Notes under the pieces: generated by a model
Told to the model about the DNA's origin: nothing
The model's input: only the letters and a program-made list of their open reading frames with translations
Database searches by the model: none
Translations under genes and position numbers: made by a program
Source of the DNA: Hydrogenophaga sp. Root209
GTDB lineage: Bacteria; Pseudomonadota; Gammaproteobacteria; Burkholderiales; Burkholderiaceae_C
Assembly (NCBI RefSeq): GCF_001428625.1
Contig: NZ_LMIE01000031.1
Location: 384,711-448,710 of the forward strand
DNA: 64,000 bases
Direction of reading: 5' to 3'
Part shown: positions 25,218-35,063 of the stretch, piece by piece
Layout of the letters: each line of letters begins with the position of its first letter
Numbering within the stretch: the first letter of the stretch is position 1

Positions 25218-25322
25218 ATGGACTTCATCTACATCGGCCTGGCTGCGGCATGCGGCCTGGCCGTCTGGGGGCTGGCACTCGTCTGCCACCGCCTGCAACC
25301 CACCGGTGAGGGGCGTTCATGA
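25218..25322 (+). CDS. kdpF: KdpF-like small membrane subunit
   Basis: A 34-residue gene just before kdpA. It encodes [34 protein letters not shown]: one hydrophobic span followed by a basic tail, the layout of KdpF, which stabilises the Kdp complex. GGAG lies seven bases upstream of the ATG, and the stop overlaps the kdpA start as ATGA. Length and position match the family (about 29 residues). Confidence 0.85.
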   Translation: MDFIYIGLAAACGLAVWGLALVCHRLQPTGEGRS

Positions 25323-27040
25323 GCACCCCTGCATGGCTCCAACTCGCGGCGTTCCTCGCCCTGCTGCTGGCACTGGCCTGGCCACTGGCGCGCGCCATCG
25401 ATGCGGTGATGGCGGGCCGCTTCGCGCTGGGCCGGCGCATCGAGGCACCGCTGTGGCGCCTGGCAGGCGTGCAACCCGAGCGCGAATCGGGCTGGCTGCG
25501 CTACGCGCTCGGCCTGCTGGTGTTCAACGGCCTGGGCGTGCTCGCGGTGTATGCGCTGCAGCGCCTGCAGCATGTGCTGCCGTTGAACCCGCAGGGCTTT
25601 GGCGCCGTCACGCCCGACTCGGCCTTCAACACCGCCATCAGCTTCATGAGCAACACCAACTGGCAGGGCTATGGCGGCGAGTCCACATTGAGCTACCTGA
25701 CCCAGATGCTGGGCCTGACGGTGCAGAACTTTCTCTCGGCCGCCACCGGCATCGTGGTGGTGATCGCGCTGGTGCGCGGCTTCTCGCGCCACTCGGTGAA
25801 ATCCATCGGCAATGTGTGGGTCGACCTGACCCGCGCCACGCTGTGGGTGCTGCTGCCGCTGTCGCTGGTGCTGGCGGTGTTCTTCGCGGGCCAGGGCGTG
25901 ATCCAGAACTTCTCGCCCTACACCCCGGTGCACACGCTGGAGGTGGCAGCCGATGGTGCTGCCACGCAGACCCTGGCCATGGGCCCCGTGGCCTCGCAGC
26001 TGGCCATCAAGATGGTGGGCACCAACGGCGGTGGCTTCTTCAATGCCAACTCGGCGCACCCCTTCGAGAACCCCACGGCGGTGACGAACTTCGTGCAGAT
26101 GCTGGCCATCTTCCTGATCCCCGCCGCGCTGTGCTTCGTGTTCGGTCGCATGGTGGGTGACCGCCGGCAAGGCTGGGCGGTGCTGGCCGCAATGACGGTG
26201 CTGTTCGTGGCCTTCGTGGTCGCCGCCACCACCTTCGAGCACCAGGGCAACCCGGTGCTGGCCGCGCTCGGCGCGGACCAGGCCACCAGCGCCCTGCAAT
26301 CCGGCGGCAACATGGAAGGCAAGGAAGTGCGCTTCGGCATCAACGCCTCCAGCCTGTTCGCGGTGATCACCACCGCCGCGAGCTGCGGCGCCGTGATCGC
26401 CATGCACGACAGCTTCACGCCACTGGGCGGCATGGTGCCACTGGTGCTGATGCAGCTCGGCGAGGTGGTCTTCGGCGGCGTCGGTGCGGGCCTCTACGGC
26501 ATGCTGGTGTTCGCCATCATGGCGGTGTTCATCGCCGGCCTGATGATCGGACGCACCCCGGCCTACCTGGGCAAGAAGATCGAGGCGCACGAGATGCGCA
26601 TGGTGTCCATTGCCATCCTGGTCACGCCCTTGTTGGTGCTCATCGGCGCGGCCGTGGCCGTGATGACCGAGGCCGGTCGCGCCGGCATCCAGGACCCGGG
26701 CGCGCACGGCTTGACCGAGGTGCTGTACGCGCTGTCTTCGGCCGCCAACAACAACGGCAGCGCCTTTGCCGGCCTGTCGGCCAACACGCCGTTCTACAAC
26801 GTGCTGCTCGGCCTGGCGATGGTGTTCGGCCGCTTTGGCGTGATCGTCCCGGTGCTGGCCATGGCCGGCTCGCTTGCGGCCAAGCAACGCGCCAGCGCCA
26901 CCGACGGCACCCTGCCCACCCACGGCCCGCTGTTCGTGGCCCTGCTGATCGGCACCGTGTTGCTGGTCGGCCTGTTGAACTATGTGCCTGCACTGGCGCT
27001 GGGCCCGGTGGCCGAGCACCTGATGCTGTGGGCCCGCTGA
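25319..27040 (+). CDS. kdpA: Potassium-transporting ATPase, K+-translocating subunit
   Basis: A 573-residue inner-membrane protein with about ten spans that selects and conducts K+. The selectivity-filter segments typical of KdpA are visible: [49 protein letters not shown] and [14 protein letters not shown]. Length is normal (557 in E. coli). The start overlaps the kdpF stop. It acts with KdpB, KdpC and KdpF as a high-affinity pump at low external potassium. Confidence 0.96.
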   Translation: MSTPAWLQLAAFLALLLALAWPLARAIDAVMAGRFALGRRIEAPLWRLAGVQPERESGWLRYALGLLVFNGLGVLAVYALQRLQHVLPLNPQGFGAVTPDSAFNTAISFMSNTNWQGYGGESTLSYLTQMLGLTVQNFLSAATGIVVVIALVRGFSRHSVKSIGNVWVDLTRATLWVLLPLSLVLAVFFAGQGVIQNFSPYTPVHTLEVAADGAATQTLAMGPVASQLAIKMVGTNGGGFFNANSAHPFENPTAVTNFVQMLAIFLIPAALCFVFGRMVGDRRQGWAVLAAMTVLFVAFVVAATTFEHQGNPVLAALGADQATSALQSGGNMEGKEVRFGINASSLFAVITTAASCGAVIAMHDSFTPLGGMVPLVLMQLGEVVFGGVGAGLYGMLVFAIMAVFIAGLMIGRTPAYLGKKIEAHEMRMVSIAILVTPLLVLIGAAVAVMTEAGRAGIQDPGAHGLTEVLYALSSAANNNGSAFAGLSANTPFYNVLLGLAMVFGRFGVIVPVLAMAGSLAAKQRASATDGTLPTHGPLFVALLIGTVLLVGLLNYVPALALGPVAEHLMLWAR

Positions 27041-27050
27041 AAGAACCAAC

Positions 27051-29117
27051 ATGACCCGCACAACCCTGACCCTGTTCGACCCGGCGCTGGTGCGTCCCGC
27101 CTTGTTCGACACCCTGCGCAAGCTCGACCCGCGCACGCAGTGGCGCAACCCGGTGATGTTCGTCGTCTACCTCGGCAGCGCATTCACCACTGTGCTGGCC
27201 ATGCAACAGCCCAACGCATTCACGATTGCGGTGGCGCTGTGGCTGTGGTTCACCGTGCTGTTCGCCAACTTCGCCGAGGCCCTGGCCGAGGGCCGCAGCA
27301 AGGCGCAGGCGGCGTCGCTGCGCGGCTTGAAGCGCCAGACCTGGTCCAAGAGGCTCGAAGGAAGCTACGACCGCAACACACCGCGCACGGACATGAAATG
27401 GCTGCCACTGGAGGCCGACAACCTGCGCAAGGGTGACATCGTGCTGGTCGAGGCCGGCGACACGGTGCCCGCCGACGGCGAGGTGATCGACGGCGTGGCC
27501 TCGGTGGACGAGAGCGCCATCACCGGCGAATCCGCCCCGGTCATCCGCGAATCCGGTGGCGACTTTTCGTCCGTGACCGGCGGCACCCGTGTGTTGTCCG
27601 ACTGGGTCGTGGTGCGCGTGACGGTGAACCCGGGCGAGACCTTCGTGGACCGCATGATCGCGATGGTGGAAAACGCCAAGCGCCAGAAGACGCCGAACGA
27701 GATCGCGCTGACCATCCTGCTGGTGGCACTGACCATCGTGTTCCTCGGCGTCGTCGTCACCTTGCTGCCGTTCTCGCTGTTCAGCGTGCAGGCCAGCGGC
27801 GCAGGTGAGCCCGTGAGCCTGGTGGTGCTGGTGGCGCTGCTGGTGTGCCTGATCCCCACCACCATCGCCGGCTTGCTCAGCGCCATCGGCGTGGCGGGCA
27901 TGAGCCGGCTGATGCAGGCCAATGTGATCGCCACCTCGGGCCGCGCGGTGGAAGCCGCGGGTGACGTGGACGTGCTGCTGCTCGACAAGACCGGCACCAT
28001 CACCCTGGGCAACCGCCAGGCCAGTGCCTTCCTGCCCGCACCCGGCGTGAGGGAAGCCGATCTGGCCGACGCCGCGCAACTCGCCTCGCTGGCGGACGAA
28101 ACGCCCGAGGGCCGCAGCATCGTGGTGCTGGCCAAGCAGAAGTTTCAGCTGCGCGAACGCGAGGTCGAGGCCCTGGGGGCGAGTTTCGTTCACTTCACCG
28201 CGCAGACACGCATGAGCGGTGTGGACTTGCCGCAGGGTCGCACGCTGCGCAAGGGCGCGGCCGACGCGATCCGCAAGCATGTGGAGTCGCTGGGCGGCGC
28301 GTTCCCGGCAGCGCTTCAGGCCTCCGTGGACGAGGTCTCGCGCCGTGGCAGCACACCCCTGGTGGTGAGCGACCGGGAGCGTGCGCTTGGCGTGGTCGAG
28401 CTCAAGGACGTGGTCAAGGGCGGCATCAAAGAGCGTTTTGCCGAGCTGCGCCGCATGGGCATCAAGACCGTGATGGTCACCGGCGACAACCGCCTGACGG
28501 CTGCAGCCATCGCCGCCGAGGCCGGCGTGGACGATTTCCTGGCCGAGGCCACGCCCGAAGCCAAACTCAAGCTGATCCGCGAGCACCAGGCGCAGGGCCG
28601 GCTGGTGGCCATGACCGGCGACGGCACCAACGACGCACCCGCGCTGGCGCAGGCCGACGTGGCGGTGGCCATGAACACCGGCACGCAAGCCGCCAAGGAG
28701 GCGGGCAACATGGTCGACCTCGACAGCAACCCGACCAAGCTGATCGAGATCGTGGAGACCGGCAAGCAGATGCTGATGACGCGCGGCGCGCTCACCACCT
28801 TCAGCATCGCCAACGACATCGCCAAGTACTTCGCCATCGTGCCCGCCGCGTTCGTCAGCACCTACCCGCAGCTCTCGGCGCTCAACGTGATGCAACTCGC
28901 CAGCCCCAACTCGGCCATCCTGTCGGCGGTGATCTTCAACGCGCTGATCATCGTGGCCCTCATCCCGCTGGCGCTCAAGGGCGTGCGCTACCGCGCGGTG
29001 GGCGCGGCCTCGCTGCTGCGCCGCAACCTGGCCATCTACGGCCTGGGCGGCATCGTCGTTCCCTTCATCGGCATCAAGGTGATCGATCTGCTGATCTCCG
29101 CCGCCGGCTTCGCCTGA
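27051..29117 (+). CDS. kdpB: Potassium-transporting P-type ATPase subunit
   Basis: A 688-residue P-type ATPase that hydrolyses ATP to drive KdpA. The phosphorylated Asp312 lies in [12 protein letters not shown]; the actuator motif is [10 protein letters not shown], the nucleotide-binding domain and hinge [16 protein letters not shown] are intact, and spans flank both sides. Start at 27051, ten bases after kdpA. Confidence 0.96.
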   Translation: MTRTTLTLFDPALVRPALFDTLRKLDPRTQWRNPVMFVVYLGSAFTTVLAMQQPNAFTIAVALWLWFTVLFANFAEALAEGRSKAQAASLRGLKRQTWSKRLEGSYDRNTPRTDMKWLPLEADNLRKGDIVLVEAGDTVPADGEVIDGVASVDESAITGESAPVIRESGGDFSSVTGGTRVLSDWVVVRVTVNPGETFVDRMIAMVENAKRQKTPNEIALTILLVALTIVFLGVVVTLLPFSLFSVQASGAGEPVSLVVLVALLVCLIPTTIAGLLSAIGVAGMSRLMQANVIATSGRAVEAAGDVDVLLLDKTGTITLGNRQASAFLPAPGVREADLADAAQLASLADETPEGRSIVVLAKQKFQLREREVEALGASFVHFTAQTRMSGVDLPQGRTLRKGAADAIRKHVESLGGAFPAALQASVDEVSRRGSTPLVVSDRERALGVVELKDVVKGGIKERFAELRRMGIKTVMVTGDNRLTAAAIAAEAGVDDFLAEATPEAKLKLIREHQAQGRLVAMTGDGTNDAPALAQADVAVAMNTGTQAAKEAGNMVDLDSNPTKLIEIVETGKQMLMTRGALTTFSIANDIAKYFAIVPAAFVSTYPQLSALNVMQLASPNSAILSAVIFNALIIVALIPLALKGVRYRAVGAASLLRRNLAIYGLGGIVVPFIGIKVIDLLISAAGFA

Positions 29118-29134
29118 ATTTCCAAGGACCTGTC

Positions 29135-29776
29135 ATGAACACGAAACTTCCAACCATCCCCAGCGAGCCGGCCTCGCAAGGCCCGGTGCTGCGCCCGGCC
29201 CTCGTGCTGTTGGCGGTGCTGACCCTGGTCACCGGCTTGCTTTACCCGCTGCTCGTCACCGGTGTGGCACAGGCGGTGTTTGCGCACCAGGCCAACGGCA
29301 GCCTGATCGAGCGCGACGGCCAGCCCGTGGGCTCCGCGCTCATCGGCCAGCCGTTCGCCCAGCCCGAGCACTTCTGGAGCCGCCCGTCCGCCACCGGGCC
29401 AATGGCCTACAACGCCGGCGCCTCCAGCGGCTCCAACCTCGGCCCCAGCAGCCCCATGCTGGCTGAGGCGGTGGCAGCTCGCCTCGCTGCGTTGCGCGCC
29501 GTCGACCCGGGCAACACCGCGCCCGTTCCCGTGGACCTGGTGACCGCCTCGGCCAGCGGCCTGGACCCGCACATCAGCCTGGCCGCCGCGCGCTACCAGG
29601 TGGCGCGCGTGGCCCGCGTGCGTGGCCTGGCGCCCGAAGCGGTGAACGCGCTGGTGGACCAGCACACCGAGCACCGTTTGTTCGGCTTTCTGGGCGAGCC
29701 CCGCGTGAACGTGCTGGCGCTGAACCTGGCGCTCGACACAGGTGACAATGCCTCCCACCGGCGCGAACCCTCCTGA
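29135..29776 (+). CDS. kdpC: Potassium-transporting ATPase subunit C
   Basis: A 213-residue subunit with one N-terminal span ([30 protein letters not shown]) and a periplasmic domain containing the family motifs [68 protein letters not shown] and [24 protein letters not shown]. It assists ATP use and complex stability. Start at 29135, 17 bases after kdpB. Confidence 0.95.
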   Translation: MNTKLPTIPSEPASQGPVLRPALVLLAVLTLVTGLLYPLLVTGVAQAVFAHQANGSLIERDGQPVGSALIGQPFAQPEHFWSRPSATGPMAYNAGASSGSNLGPSSPMLAEAVAARLAALRAVDPGNTAPVPVDLVTASASGLDPHISLAAARYQVARVARVRGLAPEAVNALVDQHTEHRLFGFLGEPRVNVLALNLALDTGDNASHRREPS

Positions 29777-29795
29777 AGCGCAGGCCCGACGCCCC

Positions 29796-32507
29796 ATGTC
29801 CGAACCCGCCCGCCCCGATCCAGATGCCTTGCTCGCCCAGGTGCAGGAAGCCGAAGCCCGCTCGCGCCGCGGCAGCCTGAAGATCTTCTTCGGCGCATCG
29901 GCGGGCGTGGGCAAGACCTACGCCATGCTCTCGGCCGCGCGCGCGGCGCGCTCCCAGGACACACCGGTGACCATCGGCGTGGTCGAGACGCATGGCCGGC
30001 CCGAGACCGAGGCGCTGGCGCGCGATCTGCCTCGCCTGCCACTGCGATCGGTGCCCTACCGGGGCCACCAGTTGCACGAATTCGACATCGACGCCGCGCT
30101 GGCCTTCGGTGCGCAGCACGAAAACGCCCTGGTGCTGCTCGACGAACTGGCGCACAGCAACGTGGCCGGCTCGCGCCACCCAAAGCGCTGGCAGGACGCC
30201 GAAGAGCTGCTGGCCGCGGGCATCGACGTGTGGTCGACGATGAACGTGCAGCACCTGGAGAGTCTCAACGACATCGTCAGCGGCATCACCGGCATCCGCG
30301 TCTGGGAGACCGTACCCGACCGCTTCTTTGACGACGCCGACGAAGTGGTGGTGGTGGACCTGCCGCCCGACGAGCTGCTGGAACGGCTCAAGGCCGGCAA
30401 GGTCTACCTGCCGCGCGCCGACGACAACCGCGCCGAACGCGCGGCCGCCAACTTCTTCCGCAAAGGCAACCTGCTCGCTCTGCGCGAGCTCGCGCTGCGC
30501 CGCACCGCCGACCGGGTGGACGACGAGATGCGCGCCTACCGCGCGGGCAGCGCGGACAAGCCGGTGTGGCCCAACCGCGAGGCATTGCTGGCCGGCGTGG
30601 GGCCGGGCGCGCACGCCGAGAAGGTGGTGCGCAGCACCGCACGCATGGCGGCCCAGCTGGACGTGCCCTGGCACGCGGTGCATGTGGAGATTCCCGGTCG
30701 GCCCATGGGCGAGGTCGCGCAGCGCGCGCTGCAACTCGCCGAGGGCCTGGGCGCCACCACCGCCACGCTCTCCGCCCCCGACACGGCCACCGCGCTGGTG
30801 CGCTACGCGCGCGAGCACAACCTGGCGCGGTTGGTGCTGGGCCGGCGCGCCCGCCGCTGGCCCTGGCAGCGCAGCGTGGCCGACCGCATCGCCGAGCGCG
30901 CGGAAGACCTGGACCTGGTGCAGGTCGGCTTGCCCGCGACCACGGCCGCGCGGGCCCGCACCGCGCCCAGCGCTGAACGCGGTGACCTGCCCTGGCGCGG
31001 CTACGGCTGGGCCACGGCAGTCTGCGGTCTCACGACCCTGCTGCTCACGCCGCTGCTGGACGTGCTCGAACTCAGCAACATCGTCATGCTGTTCCTGCTG
31101 GCCGTGGTGGGCGTGAGCCTGGTCCACGGACGCGGTCCGGCGGTGCTGGCGGCCTTTCTCGGCGTGGCGCTGTTTGACTTCTTTTTTGTGCCGCCGCGCT
31201 TCACCTTCGCGGTGAGCGATGTCGAATACCTCGTCACCTTTGGCGTGATGCTGGTGGTGGCGCTGGTCGTGGGCCAGCTCACAGCCGGCCTCAAGCTCCA
31301 GGCCGAAGCCGCCACGCAGCGCGAACACCGCGTGCGCAGCCTGTACGACATGTCGCGCGACCTCTCGGCCGCGCTCTTGAACACACAGGTGGCCGAGATC
31401 GGTGCGCGCTTTCTCACCGGTGAGTTCGGCGCGCGCTCAGCGCTGCTGGTGGCCGACGAACACGACCGGTTGCAAGCCATGGAAGGCGGCAGCGCGCCGG
31501 TGGACACCGCCGTGGCGCAATGGGCCTTCGACCGCGGCGAAGAAGCCGGACGCGGCACCGACACGCTGCCCGCCAGCGCCTGCCTGGTGCTGCCACTGAA
31601 GGCCCCGATGCGTGTGCGCGGCGTGCTGGTGGTCGAACCCATCGACTCGCGCGCCTGGGGCATCGAGCAACGCAGGCTGCTGCAGACCTGCGCTTCGTTG
31701 CTGGCGATCTCGCTCGAGCGTATCCACTACATCGAGGTGGCCCAGTCCAGCACCGTGCAGATCGAGTCCGAGCGGCTGCGCAACTCGCTGCTGTCGGCCA
31801 TTTCGCACGACCTGCGCACGCCACTGGCCTCTCTGGTGGGCCTGGCCGATGCGCTCGAGCTCACGCCACCGGCGCTCAGCGAGGCGCAGCGCGAGGTGGC
31901 GGGCGCCATGCGCCAATCGGCCCAGCGCATGAACGCGCTGGTGAACAACCTGCTCGACATGGCGCGCCTGCAGGCCGGCGCGGTGCAACTCAACCGCGCC
32001 TGGCAGCCGCTGGAAGAGGTGGTGGGCAGCGCGCTGGCCGCCTGCGGCACCCTGCTGACCGGGCGTGACATTCGCGTGGACCTGCCCGATGACCTGCCGC
32101 TGCTGCACCTGGACACGGTGCTGATCGAACGCGTGCTGGTGAACCTGCTGGAGAACGCCACCAAGTACACACCGGCGGACAGCAGCATCGAGATCGCTGC
32201 GCGCGCGCGCAGCGACACCGTGGCCATCCTGGTGGACGACCACGGCCCCGGCCTGCCCAAGGGCCGCGAGGCGCGCGTGTTCGAGAAATTCGAGCGCGGC
32301 CAGCGCGAAAGCGCCACGCCCGGCGTGGGCCTGGGCCTGGCGATCTGCCGCGCCATCGTCGAGGCACACGGTGGCACGATCGAAGGCCACAACCGCGAAC
32401 ACAACGGCGCCGTGCAGGGCGCGCGCTTCGTCATCACCCTGCCCCGCGGCACGCCCCCGGCCGACTTGGGGACCACCACCGCCACCGAGGAAGCGCCCAC
32501 GCCATGA
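29796..32507 (+). CDS. kdpD: Potassium-responsive sensor histidine kinase
   Basis: A 903-residue membrane kinase. The N-terminal KdpD domain carries Walker A GASAGVGKT (residues 33-41), then a USP-like domain, four closely spaced spans (about 405-505), a GAF-like region and the kinase core with His671 in ISHDLRTPLAS, N-box LVNLLENATKYTP and G-boxes DDHGPGLP and GVGLGLAI. The start at 29796 (MSEPARPDPDALLAQV) matches how family members begin; GTG 29742 and ATG 29748 would overlap kdpC and are less likely. It senses potassium limitation and phosphorylates KdpE. Confidence 0.94.
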   Translation: MSEPARPDPDALLAQVQEAEARSRRGSLKIFFGASAGVGKTYAMLSAARAARSQDTPVTIGVVETHGRPETEALARDLPRLPLRSVPYRGHQLHEFDIDAALAFGAQHENALVLLDELAHSNVAGSRHPKRWQDAEELLAAGIDVWSTMNVQHLESLNDIVSGITGIRVWETVPDRFFDDADEVVVVDLPPDELLERLKAGKVYLPRADDNRAERAAANFFRKGNLLALRELALRRTADRVDDEMRAYRAGSADKPVWPNREALLAGVGPGAHAEKVVRSTARMAAQLDVPWHAVHVEIPGRPMGEVAQRALQLAEGLGATTATLSAPDTATALVRYAREHNLARLVLGRRARRWPWQRSVADRIAERAEDLDLVQVGLPATTAARARTAPSAERGDLPWRGYGWATAVCGLTTLLLTPLLDVLELSNIVMLFLLAVVGVSLVHGRGPAVLAAFLGVALFDFFFVPPRFTFAVSDVEYLVTFGVMLVVALVVGQLTAGLKLQAEAATQREHRVRSLYDMSRDLSAALLNTQVAEIGARFLTGEFGARSALLVADEHDRLQAMEGGSAPVDTAVAQWAFDRGEEAGRGTDTLPASACLVLPLKAPMRVRGVLVVEPIDSRAWGIEQRRLLQTCASLLAISLERIHYIEVAQSSTVQIESERLRNSLLSAISHDLRTPLASLVGLADALELTPPALSEAQREVAGAMRQSAQRMNALVNNLLDMARLQAGAVQLNRAWQPLEEVVGSALAACGTLLTGRDIRVDLPDDLPLLHLDTVLIERVLVNLLENATKYTPADSSIEIAARARSDTVAILVDDHGPGLPKGREARVFEKFERGQRESATPGVGLGLAICRAIVEAHGGTIEGHNREHNGAVQGARFVITLPRGTPPADLGTTTATEEAPTP

Positions 32508-33196
32508 GCACCGCCGGCAGCCAGATCCTGATCGTCGAAGACGAGGCCCACATCCGCCGCTTCGTGCGCCTCACGCTGGAGGCCGAGGGCCACACCGTGC
32601 ACGAGGCCGAGAACTACCAGCGTGGCCTGATCGAGGCCGGCACGCGAAGGCCCGACCTGGTGGTGCTCGACCTCGGCCTGCCCGATGGCGACGGCGTGGA
32701 CCTGATCCGCGAGCTGCGCCAGTGGTCCACCATGCCGGTGATCGTGCTCTCGGCGCGCAGCGCCGAGAGCAGCAAGATCGCCGCACTCGACGCGGGCGCG
32801 GACGACTACCTGGTGAAGCCCTTTGGTTCGGGTGAGCTCAGTGCGCGCGTGCGCGCCCAGCTGCGCCGCCACCAGCAGCAGACGCCGGGCGGCGCGCCGC
32901 AGATCCACTTCGGCGACGTCCGCATCGACCTGGTGCGGCGCCTGGTCGAGCGCGCGGGCGAGGCGCTGCACCTCACGCCCATCGAATACAAGCTGCTCAC
33001 GCACCTGGCCTCGCAGCCCGACCGCGTGATCACCCACGCGCAACTGCTCAAGGCGGTGTGGGGCCCGGGCCACCTTGAAGATTCGCATTACGTGCGCGTG
33101 CACATGGCCAACCTGCGCAAGAAGATCGAGGCCCAGCCCTCGATGCCGCGCCACCTGATCACCGAGACCGGCATCGGCTACCGCTTCGTGGCCTGA
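32504..33196 (+). CDS. kdpE: Response regulator controlling kdpFABC
   Basis: A 230-residue OmpR-family regulator. The receiver has acidic pocket residues in IVEDEAH, phospho-acceptor Asp56 in VVLDLGLPDGDG and Lys in YLVKPFGSGEL; the winged-helix C-terminal domain (about 125-230) contains HLTPIEYKLLTHLASQPDRVITHAQLLKAVWG. The ATG overlaps the kdpD stop (ATGA). It activates the kdp promoter in other bacteria. Confidence 0.95.
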   Translation: MSTAGSQILIVEDEAHIRRFVRLTLEAEGHTVHEAENYQRGLIEAGTRRPDLVVLDLGLPDGDGVDLIRELRQWSTMPVIVLSARSAESSKIAALDAGADDYLVKPFGSGELSARVRAQLRRHQQQTPGGAPQIHFGDVRIDLVRRLVERAGEALHLTPIEYKLLTHLASQPDRVITHAQLLKAVWGPGHLEDSHYVRVHMANLRKKIEAQPSMPRHLITETGIGYRFVA

Positions 33197-33280
33197 GCGT
33201 CGTGGGTGCTCGGCGGCATCGGCGGCTGACCGCCCATGTGCCGACCCGGCGCCTCAGACAGCAACCTCTGCGGGCTCATC

Positions 33281-33430
33281 TCAACCGATGGTGGTCAACA
33301 CCTCGTCGAGCCGCTCCACCAGCAGGTCCGCGTGCTCGCGCTGGAAAACCAGCGGCGGGCGGATCTTCAGCACGTTGGCCTGCGCGCCCGTCGCGCTCAG
33401 CAGCAGCTCGTGTCGGCGCGGACCCGGATC
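33281..33430 (-). pseudogene. C-terminal remnant of a class III aminotransferase
   Basis: On the minus strand the last 45 codons before the stop at 33281 read RRHELLLSATGAQANVLKIRPP followed by a segment ending REHADLLVERLDEVL. This is the typical C-terminal end of class III PLP aminotransferases (ANVLKIRPPLVF then a helix). No start or upstream catalytic part exists: two bases upstream lies the stop of the ModA-like gene, and the frame turns into non-homologous shadow sequence. The fragment marks where an aminotransferase gene was cut off, probably when the tungstate operon arrived or by a deletion. Confidence 0.7.
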
Positions 33431-33431
33431 A

Positions 33432-34244
33432 TCAGGGCTGCCCAAAGCCGTATCGCGCAAACGTGACCTGCGCGGGCGGCGCCAGCAGCGCTTTGGCGAA
33501 GGCTTCGGCCGACGCAGGCGCTCCACGCCGCACGGTGAGACCGTACGACGCGCCCACCTGCAAGGCGGCTGGCACTTGCACCACCTTCAGACGCGGCACC
33601 TCTTTTTGCGAGGCCACGGCGTTGGTGCAGTAGGTGAGGAACACATCGGCCTGGCCCTGGTCCATCACCCAGGCGTAGGTGCCCTGGCCGGCAGGTGGCT
33701 TGGGGGAGTCGGGACCCCCGGTGAGCTTGAGTGCCTTGGCCTCCAGCGCGGCATACGCGCCAGTGCGCACCGTCTCGGCCTTGCGGAACAGCTCCCACGC
33801 GTAGTCGCCAGAGGGATCGGCTTTCGGTGTGGAGGTGCCCAGCTTCACGGCCGGGTCGAGCATCGTCTCCAGCAGGTTCTGCGGCGTGGTGTTCACGCTG
33901 GCCTGCGTCAGCGCGCACAGGCTGTTGCGCACGAACACGGTGTGCGGCACCCAGCCACCGGCGGCCGCGAGGCGCTGCGGATGCTGCGTGTCGGCCGAGG
34001 CGAACACCTGGGCGCCCTCGCCTTTTTCAATGCGCTCGCGCAGCAGGCCCGAAGCGCCGAAGGTCAGCGCGATCTTCTGCCCGGTGCGCGCCTCGTGGTC
34101 GCGCGCGATCTCGGTCAGCGCCTCGCGCAGGCTGCCCGCGGCGTATACCTGCAAGGGTTCCTTCATCAGGGGGGTAGCCTCAGGCGAAGCACAGCCGGCC
34201 AGCGCAACCAGGGCAACGACCGTCATCAGGCTGCTGCGGCGCAT
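33432..34244 (-). CDS. ModA-like oxyanion-binding lipoprotein
   Basis: A 270-residue protein of the molybdate-binding family. The lipobox LAGC (Cys18) marks it as a lipoprotein. The core has LQVYAAGSLREALTEIARDHEA, GASGLLRERIEKGEGAQVFASADTQHPQRL and a C-terminal lobe with ADVFLTYCTNAVASQKEVPRLKVVQVP. It is last in the leftward tup operon, six bases after tupA. Two receptors for one permease-ATPase pair is unusual, so it may extend specificity to molybdate or act as a sensor. The ligand is not established. Confidence 0.85.
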   Translation of the reverse strand: MRRSSLMTVVALVALAGCASPEATPLMKEPLQVYAAGSLREALTEIARDHEARTGQKIALTFGASGLLRERIEKGEGAQVFASADTQHPQRLAAAGGWVPHTVFVRNSLCALTQASVNTTPQNLLETMLDPAVKLGTSTPKADPSGDYAWELFRKAETVRTGAYAALEAKALKLTGGPDSPKPPAGQGTYAWVMDQGQADVFLTYCTNAVASQKEVPRLKVVQVPAALQVGASYGLTVRRGAPASAEAFAKALLAPPAQVTFARYGFGQP

Positions 34245-34250
34245 GGCACT

Positions 34251-35063
34251 TCACTTCGAGGCATTGGGGAAAAACAGTTGCTCGCCACCGATCTTGTAGT
34301 TGGCGATGACCGCCTGCCCGGCCGGTCCGGTGACCCAGTCGACGAACTTCTGGCCTTCGGCGGTCTTCACCTGCGGGTGCTTGGCGGCGCTCACCAGCAT
34401 CACGCCGTACTGGTTGAACAGGCGCTTGTCGCCTTCGACCAGCACCACGAGATCGGCGCGGTTCTTGAAGTTGAGCCAGGTGCCGCGGTCGGCCAGCACG
34501 TAGCCGCCGGCGCTGGACGCGATGTTGAGCGCCGGGCCCATGCCGCAGCCGCATTCCTTGTAGCCGGTGCCCTTGTTGGCATCGGTGTCCGTCATCTTCC
34601 AGAACCGCAGCTCGGCCGCGTGCGTGCCGCTCTTGTCGCCGCGCGAGATGAAGGATGCGTTGGCCGCAGCCACCTTCTTCATCGCGGCCACGATGTCGTT
34701 GCCCCTGACCTGCACAGGGTCGGCCTTGGGGCCGATCAGCACGAAGTCGTTGTACATGACCTCCCGGCGCTTGGCTGCAAAGCCGTCGGCCACGAACTTC
34801 TCTTCGGCCAGCTTGTCGTGCACGAAGAGCACGTCGGCATCGCCCCGGCGCGCCATGTCGATGGCTTGGCCCGTGCCGAGGGCAACGACCTTCACGTCGA
34901 TGCCGCTGACCTTCTTGAATTCGGGCAACAGGTACGAGAACAGCCCCGACTGCTCGGTGGACGTGGTGGAAGCCACCACGATGCTTTGCGCCATGGCACC
35001 GGCGCTGGCCAGCAAGGCGGTGCCGAGGGCGGCGGCGAGGGTCAGGCGGCGGAATGCATTCAT
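34251..35063 (-). CDS. tupA: Tungstate ABC transporter substrate-binding protein
   Basis: A 270-residue periplasmic receptor. After the signal peptide (LAAALGTALLASAGAMA) comes IVVASTTSTEQSGLF with the TTS motif (Thr33-Ser35) that contacts the oxyanion in TupA, then ALGTGQAIDMARRGDADVLFVHDK and SRGDKSGTHAAELRFW. The expected GMG segment is preceded by two cysteines (Cys171, Cys173 in ECGCGMG), which I do not recall from typical TupA. The start at 35063 has a perfect AAGGAG ribosome site and overlaps the tupC stop as TGATG. TupA binds tungstate far more tightly than molybdate in other bacteria. Confidence 0.9.
   Translation of the reverse strand: MNAFRRLTLAAALGTALLASAGAMAQSIVVASTTSTEQSGLFSYLLPEFKKVSGIDVKVVALGTGQAIDMARRGDADVLFVHDKLAEEKFVADGFAAKRREVMYNDFVLIGPKADPVQVRGNDIVAAMKKVAAANASFISRGDKSGTHAAELRFWKMTDTDANKGTGYKECGCGMGPALNIASSAGGYVLADRGTWLNFKNRADLVVLVEGDKRLFNQYGVMLVSAAKHPQVKTAEGQKFVDWVTGPAGQAVIANYKIGGEQLFFPNASK

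Noticed and set aside
25229-28895. Long antisense frames across kdpA and kdpB
   Set aside because: Low-complexity His/Gln/Arg-rich translations overlapping two textbook genes; no ribosome site or domain.
34100-34200. Frameshift between tupA and the ModA-like gene (fused receptor)
   Set aside because: Both proteins have complete starts, signal or lipoprotein leaders and full length, so they are separate genes.
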